Shown here: positions 15,316 to 24,427 of the stretch, one piece after another
Layout: each line of letters starts with the position of its first letter
How positions within the stretch are numbered: the first letter of the stretch is position 1
Source of the DNA: Actinomycetes bacterium
Lineage (GTDB): Bacteria > Actinomycetota > Thermoleophilia > RBG-16-64-13
Length of the DNA: 64,000 nucleotides
Direction of reading: 5' to 3'
Assembly (NCBI GenBank): GCA_024637035.1
Contig: JAGXFW010000026.1
Span: forward strand, 117,600-181,599
Program-made: the position numbers and the translations under genes
Notes under the pieces: generated by a model
Seen by the model: only the letters and a program-made list of their open reading frames with translations
Told to the model about the DNA's origin: nothing
Database searches by the model: none

Positions 15316-16119
15316 CTACACGACGTCCCGCTTCTGGAAGGCGTACATGCCCGCCGCGAAGAACGCCACGGCGGCGACGGCGAACACCAGCCACGTCGAC
15401 GGCGCCACCTCGAGGTCGTCCACGATCCTGTGCGGTTCCCAGTAGTGGAAGAGCGAGAGCTTCGAGAGCCACGCGTAGTCGGAGTTGAGGTTCCCGAGGA
15501 GGTCGGCCAAGTACATCGCCACCATCACGCCGAACGACACGCCGATGGTGTGCCCTCCGCCGGTGGTCATGGCGGAGATCATGAACGCCAGGCCGCCGAT
15601 CGCGAGCGCGACGACCAGGCTGACCACGAAGAGCAGCGCCATCGCGTCCGGAGGCACGTCGACCCCATGGATGAAGCCCGTCAAGTAGAGCGAGAGCGTG
15701 GTCACCAGGCACAGGGCGACTGCATAGGCCGCCATGGCTAGGTAACGGGTCAACGCCACCTTCACCCGCGACACCGGCTGGGCGAGCGTCACCTCCATGG
15801 TGCCGTCCTCCACCGCCCCAGCGAGCTCACCGGCCGCGAAGATGATGACCGCGGCGCCCACGATGAGCACCCACATCAGACTGAGGTACTCGATCCCGAG
15901 AAAACCCCCGAGCGTGGTGAGCTCTAGGCCGGCCCCGCCGAAGGCGGCCATCATCTCTTCGCTGAACATCTCCTGCGCGAGTTCTGTGTAGGCGGGGTTC
16001 TTCGCAATCAGAGGAAAGAAGGCGATGATCATCCACCCGTAGGCGATGAGGCCCACTGAATACCACGCGAGAGAGATGCGGCGGAGGGTCAGCGACGCCT
16101 TGAAGATCGTCCAGTTCAT
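15316..16119 (-). CDS. ABC-2 type transporter permease
   Basis: A 267-residue integral membrane protein with six predicted helices. The cytosolic E/G-loop reads AAGELAGAVEDGTMEVTLAQPVSR and the C-terminus ends MYAFQKRDVV, the standard ABC-2 exporter ending. ATG overlaps the ATPase stop by one base (TGATG), so the two form one exporter. The substrate is not apparent; drug, peptide or lipid export are all possible. It serves as the intact reference for the broken homologue at 10107-10721. Confidence 0.88.
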   Translation of the reverse strand: MNWTIFKASLTLRRISLAWYSVGLIAYGWMIIAFFPLIAKNPAYTELAQEMFSEEMMAAFGGAGLELTTLGGFLGIEYLSLMWVLIVGAAVIIFAAGELAGAVEDGTMEVTLAQPVSRVKVALTRYLAMAAYAVALCLVTTLSLYLTGFIHGVDVPPDAMALLFVVSLVVALAIGGLAFMISAMTTGGGHTIGVSFGVMVAMYLADLLGNLNSDYAWLSKLSLFHYWEPHRIVDDLEVAPSTWLVFAVAAVAFFAAGMYAFQKRDVV

Positions 16120-17027
16120 CACTGGCCCACCTCTCCTTCGATGTGGCCGTAGTACTGCAGGAAGACCTCTTCCAGCGAGGCGTGCTCGATCTGGATGTCT
16201 TTGATGGGCTTCTGCATGATCGCGCGCACGGCACCGTCGATGTCGCTGGCGACCGTCGCCGTGAGACCGTACTCGCCCACGCGTTCCACGCTGGTGGTAC
16301 CGGGGATCCCTTGGATCATGGCGTCGGTCACAGGCTCGGTGAACGTGACGACGACCGTGCGCAAGGCCCTTGTCAGGAGCGTCTCCACCGACTCCTCGGC
16401 CACCACCGTGCCGGCCCTGATGATGGCCACGCGTTCGCAGACCCGTTCCACCTCCGACAGGATGTGGCTCGAGAGGAACAGCGTCGTGCCTGCAGTGGTG
16501 CGCTCCTCGATGATGTCGAACACCACCTGCTGGTTGAGCGGGTCGAGCCCGCTCGTGGGCTCGTCGAGGATGAGGAGGTCGGGGTCGTGCATCAGAGCGA
16601 TCACAAGGGCCAGCTTCTGTTTGTTCCCCTTGGAGAGCTCTTTGACCTTGCGACGCGGGTCGAACTGCAGGCGCTCGCAGAGCTCCTTCGTCGAGGATCC
16701 AGGCCCTCCCCTCAGACCGGCGATATAGTCGATCATCCACTGACCGGTCTGCTTCTCGAACAGGGCCACGTCCCCCGCCACGTACCCGATACGACGACGT
16801 AGCTCCGTTCCGTCCGCGCCGACCTCCTGGTCGAACAGATACGCCTTCCCTCCCGTGGGCCTGAGCATGGAGAGCAGGCAGCGGATGGTCGTGGTCTTTC
16901 CCGCCCCGTTCGGGCCCAGGAAGCCATACACCTGGCCGGGCCGAACCTCGAACGTGAGGTCTTCGATCCCACGGCTCTTCCCGTAGTACTTGGTCAGTCC
17001 TTCGCAACGGATGACCGTTTCGCTCAT
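16119..17027 (-). CDS. ABC-2 exporter ATPase (CcmA/NatA-like)
   Basis: A 302-residue ATPase: Walker A GPNGAGKTTTIR, Q-loop IGYVAGDVALFEKQT, signature LSKGNKQKLALVIAL, Walker B LLILDEPTSGLDPLNQQ, and H-loop SSHILSEVERVC. A C-terminal extension of about 80 residues ends with SLEEVFLQYYG, typical of DrrA-like exporters. First gene of the operon ATPase, permease, PH-domain protein, lipoprotein; the divergent gap (17028-17203) separates it from the channel gene. Confidence 0.92.
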   Translation of the reverse strand: MSETVIRCEGLTKYYGKSRGIEDLTFEVRPGQVYGFLGPNGAGKTTTIRCLLSMLRPTGGKAYLFDQEVGADGTELRRRIGYVAGDVALFEKQTGQWMIDYIAGLRGGPGSSTKELCERLQFDPRRKVKELSKGNKQKLALVIALMHDPDLLILDEPTSGLDPLNQQVVFDIIEERTTAGTTLFLSSHILSEVERVCERVAIIRAGTVVAEESVETLLTRALRTVVVTFTEPVTDAMIQGIPGTTSVERVGEYGLTATVASDIDGAVRAIMQKPIKDIQIEHASLEEVFLQYYGHIEGEVGQ

Positions 17028-17203
17028 CGTGTACCTCCACCGGCTCCAGCTGTGCGCACCTCCATCATTTCATACCCCGCCTGATGCGGCCCTGGCAACG
17101 ATCCCCCCCTCCTATGCTAGCCTGGAGCCCACATTCAGCCCACATCGGCCCAGATGGCCCGCGGTTGGACCGACCGCGATCCGTCCGCACGCGAGGAGTT
17201 CTG

Positions 17204-19099
17204 ATGAGAAGACCTTCCTTCCGGCAGAGGCTCCAATACCGGTTCGACGCATTCATGTCGCGCGGTACGTCGGCGATGCTACTCGGGCTTCTGGCCTTCA
17301 CCACGCTGATCATCGTCATCGTCGCCCTGTTCGTGGCCGCCACGAGCAGCGCGCCGGACGGCGAGAGTATTTTGAAGCTCACGTGGCTGGGCTTGATGCA
17401 CACCATGGACGCGGGCGCACTGGGTGGTGACTCCGGCGGATCGTTCTTTCTCTTCATGATGCTGGCGGTCACCGTGAGCGGCATGTTCGTCTTCGGCGCC
17501 CTGATCGGCATCCTGAACACAGGCCTCGAAGGCAGGTTGAGCGAACTGCGCAAGGGACGGTCGCTCGTCCTGGAGAACGATCACACGCTCATCCTCGGCT
17601 GGCAGCCGCAGATATTCAACGTCATCGCCGAGTTGGTCCGCGCCAACGAAAGCAGGAGGAGCGGGGCCACCATCGTGGTGCTGGCCGATCAGGACAAGGT
17701 GGAGATGGAAGATGCGATCCGCGAGCGCATCCCCGACCCGAAGAACACGAGAGTCATCTGTCGCTCGGGGAGCCCCGTGGACCTCACCGAATTGGAGATC
17801 GCCAGCCCTCACACGGCCCGCGCGATCATCGTCCTGCCGGAAGGCTCGAATCCAGACACGAACGTCATCAAGTCGGTGTTGGCGATCACGAGCAACCCCA
17901 ATCGCACCGACACGCCTTATCGCATCGTCGCTCAGATCGAAGACGCGAAGAACGTGGATGTGGTGAGGATGTTGGGCGCTGATGACGTCGTGCTGCCGAT
18001 ACTCGCCGACTCCTTGATCGCCCGGGTCGCCGCGCAGACTTCACGCCAGAGCGGCCTCTCGATCGTCTACACGGAGATCATGGGCTTCGACGGCGACGAG
18101 TTCTACATCCAGCACGAACCGGGGTTGTCGGGCACGTCGTTCGGCGAAGCACTGCATGCCTACGAGACGTGCACCGTGATCGGCCTACGCACAGGCGACG
18201 GCACCATCGTTCTCAATCCGCCCAAGGACACGCATATCGAGTCCAGCCACCAGGTCATCCTGCTCGCCGAAGACGACGACACGGTGGTCATGTCGCGCGG
18301 CCTTCCCCCCACGCCGGACGAGAGCCTCATCGTCATGAGCGAGACGACGAGGAGTCGTCAGCCCGAGAGCGCGCTCATCCTCGGTTGGAACCCCTCCGGC
18401 CCCACCATCATCCGGGAGCTCGACCACTATGTGGCCCCAGGCTCGCGGGTGACGGTGGTCTCGAACGTGGACGGCGTCGATGAGCAGATCCGTCGAGAAG
18501 CCGGGGTTCTCACACAGCAGAAGGTGACCGTCCTCCAGGGGGATATCCGCCACCGAGACCTGCTCGAGAGCCTCGGCGCGAAGGACTACGAACACGTCAT
18601 CGTGCTGGCGTACAAGGATCTGGGCCCTCAGGAGGCGGACGCGATAACGCTGGTGACACTCCTGCACCTGCGGGACATCGCCGAACGCGACGACACGCCG
18701 TTCTCGATAGTCAGCGAGATGCTCGACCTGCGGAACCGCGAGCTGGCAGAAGCCACCAAGGTAGACGACTTCATCGTCAGTGAACACCTCGTCGGTCTGA
18801 TGATGGCGCAGCTATCCGAGAACGCCGAGCTCGAGGGCGTCTTCGACGACCTGTTCGACGCCGAGGGCTCGGAGATCTACCTCAAGCCGATGAGCGACTA
18901 CGTGGTGACCGGCACGCCCGTCGACTTCTACACCGTCACCGAGGCCGCCTCCCGGCGCGGCGAGACGGCGATCGGCTACCGCCTGATGAGCGAGAGCCGC
19001 GACGCCGGACGATCCTACGGCGTTCACACCAACCCGAAGAAATCGGCGAAGGTGGTCTTCGACCCCGAGGACAAGATCATCGTGATCGCGGAGGAGTAG
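17204..19099 (+). CDS. CASTOR/POLLUX-like ion channel
   Basis: A 631-residue protein with membrane helices at about residues 20-50 and 85-115, and between them a pore segment LGLMHTMDAGALGGDSGG. The DAG motif resembles the filter of plant CASTOR/POLLUX channels (ADAGNH), which are Ca2+- or K+-permeable. Two RCK-like nucleotide-binding folds follow: HTLILGWQPQIFNVIAELV and SALILGWNPSGPTIIREL. The start ATG 17204 has GAGGAG five bases upstream. Substrate ion unknown. It is the second RCK-containing channel in the window and is unlinked to a transporter. Confidence 0.82.
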   Translation: MRRPSFRQRLQYRFDAFMSRGTSAMLLGLLAFTTLIIVIVALFVAATSSAPDGESILKLTWLGLMHTMDAGALGGDSGGSFFLFMMLAVTVSGMFVFGALIGILNTGLEGRLSELRKGRSLVLENDHTLILGWQPQIFNVIAELVRANESRRSGATIVVLADQDKVEMEDAIRERIPDPKNTRVICRSGSPVDLTELEIASPHTARAIIVLPEGSNPDTNVIKSVLAITSNPNRTDTPYRIVAQIEDAKNVDVVRMLGADDVVLPILADSLIARVAAQTSRQSGLSIVYTEIMGFDGDEFYIQHEPGLSGTSFGEALHAYETCTVIGLRTGDGTIVLNPPKDTHIESSHQVILLAEDDDTVVMSRGLPPTPDESLIVMSETTRSRQPESALILGWNPSGPTIIRELDHYVAPGSRVTVVSNVDGVDEQIRREAGVLTQQKVTVLQGDIRHRDLLESLGAKDYEHVIVLAYKDLGPQEADAITLVTLLHLRDIAERDDTPFSIVSEMLDLRNRELAEATKVDDFIVSEHLVGLMMAQLSENAELEGVFDDLFDAEGSEIYLKPMSDYVVTGTPVDFYTVTEAASRRGETAIGYRLMSESRDAGRSYGVHTNPKKSAKVVFDPEDKIIVIAEE

Positions 19100-19127
19100 G
19101 CGCTACGTACTCGGTAATGCGAGCGCC
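19099..19127 (+). terminator. Possible weak terminator after the channel gene
   Basis: GGCGCT (19099-19104) and AGCGCC (19122-19127) form a six-pair stem with a 17-base loop, followed by CTTTC rather than a T-run. Weak support. Confidence 0.25.
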
Positions 19128-19200
19128 CTTTCGGTGACCGAACTCCACCCAACCCGCGGTCCAGTAGCGTCGCCTTCTTGCCTCCCAGTTCATTCCGCTC

Positions 19201-19566
19201 CTAAGTCCCCGCCTGCCTCGCCTTGGGCGGCGTCACCGACGGCGGTGGCTTGCGCGCCAACTCGAGCTTCCGTTCCGCGGTGTAGGCCCACCACGGCCTC
19301 GCGGGTTCCCCACCCATGAACCGGATGGCCGAGATGAAGACATCGAGCAGGCGCGGATCATGCCGCTCGCCGGTGCGCACGGCAAGTTCTTCGAAGAGGG
19401 CGTACGGGTCGCGCCCGATCAGATCCGCGGGCACATCGATGCCAAGGCGTCGCAGCTTCGCCGCGATCGCCGGGCCGACGTTGGGCAGGTCTTCAAGCTG
19501 CTCGAACCCTGTCCGGTCCAGGCGGGTCCCCCTTTTCCCTGTGCGGTGATGATGGCCCATTCCCAC
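19201..19566 (-). CDS. Helix-hairpin-helix protein of the Cdd1/'pathogenicity locus' type
   Basis: About 121 residues. FEQLEDLPNVGPAIAAKLRRLGIDVPADLIGRD is a helix-hairpin-helix signature (LPNVGPAIAAKL) also found in TfoX C-terminal and Cdd1-family proteins. It continues with PYALFEELAVRTGERHDPRLLDVFISAIRFM and AYTAERK, matching that family's conserved end. A role in DNA binding is usually assumed but not established. The start is unsure: ATG 19566 or 19560 give a His-rich N-terminus with only a weak ribosome site. Alone between the channel gene and the broken GGDEF gene. Confidence 0.68.
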   Translation of the reverse strand: MGMGHHHRTGKRGTRLDRTGFEQLEDLPNVGPAIAAKLRRLGIDVPADLIGRDPYALFEELAVRTGERHDPRLLDVFISAIRFMGGEPARPWWAYTAERKLELARKPPPSVTPPKARQAGT

Positions 19567-19718
19567 ACTATGCGCGAGAGGAGGAATCCCCGCGCCCCCG
19601 CTCGGGCGTTCTCGATCGGATGTCCACGACTCACCTCACAGTCGCAGTCGGACGCCTGACGCGCAGACTGTATCGCGCCCCCTTCTAGCTCGTCAAACCT
19701 GAGTCCACGCCCACGCTG

Positions 19719-20764
19719 CTACTCCGCCGTACCGCCCACGCTGACCTCGACCTCGGGCCACGACACATGCATGATGCGTCGTCCACCAGCGGCTTTGCCC
19801 CTGTACATAAGAGCGTCGGCTCGACGCACGACGCTGTCCACATCGTCCGGCGGTTCGGTGAACGTCACGGCGCCGATCGTGGCCGCCACCCCCAACGTGC
19901 CTCCACCTTGTCCGTGATGGCGGCCGCGACGCGTTCGAGGGTCACCTGAGCCTGGCTCTCGTCGGTGTCGGGCATCAGTATGCCGAACTCGTCTCCGCCC
20001 AGGCGCGCCACGACGTCGGTCGCGCGCACACCCCCCGTGATCAGCTTGGCGACTTCGGTAAGGAGCGTGTCGCCTGCCGAATGACCGTGCTCGTCATTCA
20101 CCCTCTTGAACCCATCGAGATCAAGGTAGGCGACATTGAATGAGCGCCCGCTGCGGCGACTCAGCGCGATGACCCACTCGGCTCGCTCCACGAACACACG
20201 ACGGTTCGCGATGCCTGTGAGCGTATCCGTGCGGGCCAGGGCTCGCTCGCCCGCATGCGCCCGCCGCAGGCGTTCGATCAGTTCGTTGACGACCAGGAAG
20301 AAACCGAGACGAACCGCAGTATTCCAGTACGGGATCCACACAGCCGAGTAGGCTGGGCCGTTCGAGACATCGATGTACCCCCACGTCACGGCGCCGAGGA
20401 TGGCCAGAACGACACCCGCGCGCCGGGAGATCACGGCACCGGCAAACGAGACGGGAGCCAAGTAGAAGATGGAGAAGCTGACCTCATTCCCGGTGATTGC
20501 ATCGAGAACTCCTACCCCGGCGACGAGAACTAAGCTGAGAAGCACACGCACGGTCATGGGTGCGGAGAGGAGCCTGCGATCCCAGGTCGCCACTGCCCCG
20601 CCGGTCTCGCTACGCCCCCTGCGCTCGGTACGCCCGGCGCGCTCGGTACCGCCGCCTCGCTCGGAAGTGGCGCCGGGCTCAGAGCGAGTCGTGGAGTTCA
20701 CTTCCACTTCCAGACTGTCGACCCGTGCATCTCGCCCTCCGGTCCTTTCCCATGTTTGCACCAC
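19719..20764 (-). pseudogene. Membrane-bound GGDEF diguanylate cyclase with a frameshift
   Basis: An Arg/Gly-rich N-terminal stretch is followed by several membrane helices (about residues 70-160) and a GGDEF domain: DTLTGIANRRVF, the active site ARLGGDEFGILMPDTD, then the frame breaks near 19910 and ends after AARWGW-like nonsense. The next frame continues correctly with GTLGVAATIGAVTF and RRADALMYRGKAAGGRR, ending at TAG 19719. Restoring one G in the run near 19910 would join both halves. It is therefore either a real single-base deletion or a homopolymer error. If intact it would make c-di-GMP. No RxxD inhibitory site is obvious. Start uncertain. Confidence 0.72.
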
Positions 20765-20821
20765 TGTGGCCGCCTCACGCGCGCACCACTCCCGTTTCAG
20801 TGATGTTCGTGCGCAGATTCG

Positions 20822-21355
20822 TTAGTCCTCCGACGCGGATCCGGCCGCTGTGGACTCCTCTTCGAGGAACTCATCGGCATATTCGAGGAGCGCATGACGG
20901 TAGTGAAGGATGCCCTCATCCGCACTCGTTTGCGCTAGATCGCGCAGCAGTAGACCGACAGCACGACGCCACTCTCCGACTCCCGCAAGAGCCATTGCCA
21001 GGAACGGCCCGAACTCCCGGGCGTCCGGATACAGGTCGGCGCCGCGGCGCAGCACCTCCGCCGCCTGCGCATGGTCACCGAGGACTCGAAGCGTGCTCCC
21101 AAGACCGAGGAGCGCTTCGCGCAGATCCTCGCCCTCAAGGCCCTGCCCGATGGCGTCCGTGTAGAAGGGCAGCGCCTCACGTTCGAGGCCCATCATGTCG
21201 TGGGTCCACGCGCACTGGAGGCTGATCCGCGGGTCATCGGGCGATTCCGCGTGCAACGACAGCAGCATCCGACGCGCCTCTTCGACCCGACCGGATTCCC
21301 GCAACTCGATGGCCGCTTCCAGGTTCGCCCCGACTAGTTCGTCGCGTTTCGTCAT
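20822..21355 (-). CDS. Tetratricopeptide-repeat protein
   Basis: A 177-residue soluble protein made of TPR-like helical pairs: ELRESGRVEEARRMLLSL, ALPFYTDAIGQGLEGEDLREAL, LRVLGDHAQAAEVLRRGADLYP and ALAGVGEWRRAVGLLLRDLA. The match to TPR is clear; the order suggests the bacterial TPR_5-like group with about five repeats. The start is ATG 21355 with GGAGG six bases upstream. It is divergent from the TetR gene 187 bp away; role unknown, probably protein-protein interaction. Confidence 0.75.
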   Translation of the reverse strand: MTKRDELVGANLEAAIELRESGRVEEARRMLLSLHAESPDDPRISLQCAWTHDMMGLEREALPFYTDAIGQGLEGEDLREALLGLGSTLRVLGDHAQAAEVLRRGADLYPDAREFGPFLAMALAGVGEWRRAVGLLLRDLAQTSADEGILHYRHALLEYADEFLEEESTAAGSASED

Positions 21356-21486
21356 GGACGCCTCCCACACGGGTGCGCTACAGGCGAGATAGCGCCCTTC
21401 CGATTGAGCCCCCAGGGTATCGCACTGCGCCCGGAGTCGGTCGCGGACATGGGCCTCGGCGGTACGCCCACTCCGCCACTCCCCGT

Positions 21487-21519
21487 GATAATCTGGCAGT
21501 TGTCTGGTCGACCAACCAA
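21487..21519 (+). promoter_or_regulatory. tetR promoter -10 and operator
   Basis: GATAAT (21487-21492) is a good -10 without a clear -35. The operator TTGTCTGGTCGACCAACCAA (21500-21519) begins about +2; read on the other strand it matches the operators at 8131 and 28546 in 16 of 20 positions, with a perfect TGGTCGACCA centre. This arrangement implies autoregulation. Confidence 0.6.
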
Positions 21520-21542
21520 CACTACGACAGGGCAGGAGCAGC

Positions 21543-22205
21543 ATGGCGCGACCAAGGAGCAAGGAGGACGTCCGACGCGAGGAGATCGTGGACGCGGCTC
21601 TGCGCCTCGTACTGGACATGGGGTACAACCAGGTGACCCTGGCGGACATCGCCGGGCGCGTGGGCGTGAGCAAGGGGCTCATCTCCTACTACTTCCCCCG
21701 CAAGGAGGACGTGTTCCTGGCAGTACTCGAACTGATCGTGAGCCGCTTGTCGCACGACTTCGAGGGCTTCTGCCAGGCCGAAGCTTCCTCCCCCGAGAAG
21801 ATCATGATGATCTTCAACAACCTCTTCGGGAACGAGAAGCGCGCGCGCCGCTACTACACCGTGGTGATCGACTACATGGCCCAGGCTATCCGCACGCCCC
21901 AAGTGCAGGAGTACACCCAAGAAATCTACAACTCCTACCGCACGTACATGGAGCGCATAGTGCAGGACGGCGTGGCGGGCGGCGAGTTCCGGCCTGTGGA
22001 CGTACAACGCACGAGCTCCATGCTCCTCGGCCTGATGGAAGGCCTGGTGCTCCAGTGGTTCTTCGACCGTCAGGGCTTCGATCTCGAGGCCGCGTACTCC
22101 ATGTGCGTAGACCTGATGAACCGGCTGCTGATGCCCGAAGGCGTGCGGGCCGACGGACGACCGAGCTTCATGCCGGCGCTGTCGGCGCCCATCTCCGAAG
22201 ACTGA
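21543..22205 (+). CDS. TetR-family transcriptional regulator
   Basis: A 220-residue repressor. The N-terminal HTH reads IVDAALRLVLDMGYNQVTLADIAGRVGVSKGLISYYF when joined (recognition helix VSKGLISYYF), and the remaining 150 residues form the ligand-binding helical domain. AGGAG lies six bases before ATG. Its own promoter and two distant promoters (bzd-like operon and BadH operon) share a 20-bp dyad, so it probably controls aromatic or alicyclic acyl-CoA metabolism, with an acyl-CoA as the likely inducer (inference by analogy with FadR/PaaR-type TetR proteins). It ends 57 bp from the convergent EMO-like gene. Confidence 0.9.
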   Translation: MARPRSKEDVRREEIVDAALRLVLDMGYNQVTLADIAGRVGVSKGLISYYFPRKEDVFLAVLELIVSRLSHDFEGFCQAEASSPEKIMMIFNNLFGNEKRARRYYTVVIDYMAQAIRTPQVQEYTQEIYNSYRTYMERIVQDGVAGGEFRPVDVQRTSSMLLGLMEGLVLQWFFDRQGFDLEAAYSMCVDLMNRLLMPEGVRADGRPSFMPALSAPISED

Positions 22206-22262
22206 GGCGACCGGGCCCCGGCCAGCCGCGGGGCGCCCGTCGGCCGGCGCAGGTGATGTGGC

Positions 22263-24308
22263 TCAGCCCCCGTACGCGGCGTCGAGCAACTCGGCGATGT
22301 CACTCACCTCGGCCCGGCCTTCCACCTCGGGCTGCTTGAGCCCCGTGTCGAACATGATCTTGCAGTATGGGCAGGCCGTGGCGATCGTCGTTGCCTGCGT
22401 GTCGAGCGCCTGGTCGGTGCGGAGGAACTCCACCGGCTGCCCCACCTTGATCTCCATCCACATGTGCCCGCCGCCTCCGCCGCAGCAGAAGCCGTCTTGT
22501 CTGTTCTTCTCCATCTCCAGAGGAGCGTCCCCGAAGGCCTTGGTGAGCACGTCGCGCGGAGCGTCGAAGATGCCGTTGTAGCGGCCCAGGTAGCAGGAGT
22601 CGTGATAGACGGGGGGAGTGCTGCCCGGCTGCGCAAACGATGGGGCCGCCGGAAGGCGGCCATCCTGCATCAGCTGTTGGAGAAGCTCGGAATGATGCAC
22701 GACCTCGAACTCGGCACCCAGTTGCGGGTAGTCGTTACGCAGGGTGTTCAGGCAGTGCGGGCAGGCGGTGAGGATCTTGTCGAAGGAGTACTGCTCGATC
22801 GTCTCCTTCAGCGCGGACCCGCCCACCTGGAATAGCATCTCTTCGCCCATGCGACGACCCGCCTCACAGGTGCAGGTCTCCTCCTCGCCGAGCACGGCAT
22901 ACGACACGCCCGCGCGACGGAGCAGGCGCGCTACGGCACGCGTCACCGACTGTGTGCGGGGGTCGTAGCTGCCAGCGCACCCTACGAAGAATAGGTATTC
23001 CACATGTTGGGGCTCCTCGCCCTCTTCGAGAAGATCGGGGTCCTGGAGAAGTGCCATCACGGGCACGTCGAAGTCCAGCCCCTCCGCCCATGACATGCGA
23101 TCTTCCTGCTTCAACAGCCACGGGTTGCCGCGCATGGCCATCGACTCGAGGGCCTTTGCCGCCGACCCGCTCAAGTGGCCCTCGTTGGTGAGGTAGCGGC
23201 GTAGCTCGAGGATCTTGTCCAGAGGATCGATGGCCACGGGACAGGCCTGCACGCAAGCCCGGCAGGTGGTGCAGCTCCAGGCCTCGTCGTGTTCGATCAG
23301 GTCGAAGAGATCCGGCGGGTCGGCCGCGGGATCGGGATCGTCGCCGAGGCGGGCGCGCATCACTGCTTGGCTCTTCAACACGATCTGCTTGGGGTTGAGC
23401 GGCTTGCCCGCCGCGAAGGCCGGGCACGCATCTTCGCAGCGCCCACAGCGGGTGCAGGCGTCGAGGTCCTCGAGGTCGGCCCAGGGGAGGTCGGTCACCG
23501 TGCCCGCGCCCACGCGTTCTCGTTCTTCGAGATCGGTGACGAACCGCATGGAGCCTACGGGCCGACGCTCGCGCATGAGTATGTTCACGGGGCTGGTGAG
23601 CGTGTGCAGGAACTTCGTCTGGGTCACCAGCGCCACGAAACCGACTGCCAGCACCATGTGCCCGATCCAGGCCCACCGATGGAACGTGAGCAACGCCGCA
23701 TCGCCCGCGAATGCGCCCAGAAGCTTGCCCACTCCGTAGCCCACGAAACTGGCGCCCCGCTCGAACGAGGGGAAGCCGTCGGCGTGGATGCGCGAACCCT
23801 CGAGCACGAAGCCGGTGACTCCGAGCACGGCGAGCATCACCAAGGCGTAGTGGTCGTCCCAGCCGCCTTTGAGCCGCGGAAGACGGCGCACGTACCGCCG
23901 GTACGCGGCCAGACCGACTCCGAAGAGCAGCGCCAGCCCGGCCAACTCCATGAAGAAGCTGAAGACCAGATAGAAGGAGCCGTGGAAGAAGTCGAGCCCG
24001 AGGTCGATCTGGAAGATCAGGATCGTGGTGCCTATCAGCAACACCAGGAACCCGAAGAAGACGGTGAGATGCATGAGCCCGGCGTAGCGATCGCGCAGAA
24101 GATCGCGCTGGAACAGGCCGTTGACCACCAGATCGCCGAGACGGGCGGCGAGCTTGTCGGTGCGCGGCCCCGAGGCGGCGCCGCGCCGATACATGCCGAC
24201 GCGCCGCGCGAGGTCGGTCGCCACGATGATGATGGCGACCGCCGCCCCCACGTACATGGCCACTTCGGCCCAGTGCGGCACATTGAAGAGCAGTTCACGG
24301 GTCTCCAC
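22263..24308 (-). CDS. EMO-like ETF:menaquinone oxidoreductase (HdrD/cytochrome b fusion)
   Basis: A 681-residue membrane iron-sulfur protein. The N-terminal 260 residues hold about six helices with several histidines (for example HLTVFFGF, FHRWAWIGHMVLAVGF) fitting a NarI-like cytochrome b. Two [4Fe-4S] motifs follow: CTRCGRCEDACP and CTTCRACVQACP. Then come two CCG (HdrD-type) domains with CTCEAGRRMGEE, ACPHCLNTL, DSCYLGRYN, FCCGGGGGHMW and ACPYCKIMF. This architecture is that of the proposed EtfAB:menaquinone oxidoreductase EMO. It lies 119 bp downstream of EtfA on the same strand, so electrons from acyl-CoA dehydrogenases would pass via ETF to menaquinone. The GTG start follows GGAGG. Confidence 0.85.
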   Translation of the reverse strand: METRELLFNVPHWAEVAMYVGAAVAIIIVATDLARRVGMYRRGAASGPRTDKLAARLGDLVVNGLFQRDLLRDRYAGLMHLTVFFGFLVLLIGTTILIFQIDLGLDFFHGSFYLVFSFFMELAGLALLFGVGLAAYRRYVRRLPRLKGGWDDHYALVMLAVLGVTGFVLEGSRIHADGFPSFERGASFVGYGVGKLLGAFAGDAALLTFHRWAWIGHMVLAVGFVALVTQTKFLHTLTSPVNILMRERRPVGSMRFVTDLEERERVGAGTVTDLPWADLEDLDACTRCGRCEDACPAFAAGKPLNPKQIVLKSQAVMRARLGDDPDPAADPPDLFDLIEHDEAWSCTTCRACVQACPVAIDPLDKILELRRYLTNEGHLSGSAAKALESMAMRGNPWLLKQEDRMSWAEGLDFDVPVMALLQDPDLLEEGEEPQHVEYLFFVGCAGSYDPRTQSVTRAVARLLRRAGVSYAVLGEEETCTCEAGRRMGEEMLFQVGGSALKETIEQYSFDKILTACPHCLNTLRNDYPQLGAEFEVVHHSELLQQLMQDGRLPAAPSFAQPGSTPPVYHDSCYLGRYNGIFDAPRDVLTKAFGDAPLEMEKNRQDGFCCGGGGGHMWMEIKVGQPVEFLRTDQALDTQATTIATACPYCKIMFDTGLKQPEVEGRAEVSDIAELLDAAYGG

Positions 24309-24427
24309 TTAGCCAGAACCTCCACGAATCGAGGCGTTCGCCGCGGGATCGACGATCCGACCCCGCGGGACCCGCGCCACTCTACAACCGACTCCTATAC
24401 CAACCTCTCGGACTGCGTACTTCGCGC

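Noticed and set aside
20597..20680. Degenerate CGCTCGGTACGCC-type repeats as a mobile element
   Set aside because: They lie in an Arg/Gly-rich N-terminal coding region of the GGDEF gene and have no inverted ends or transposase.
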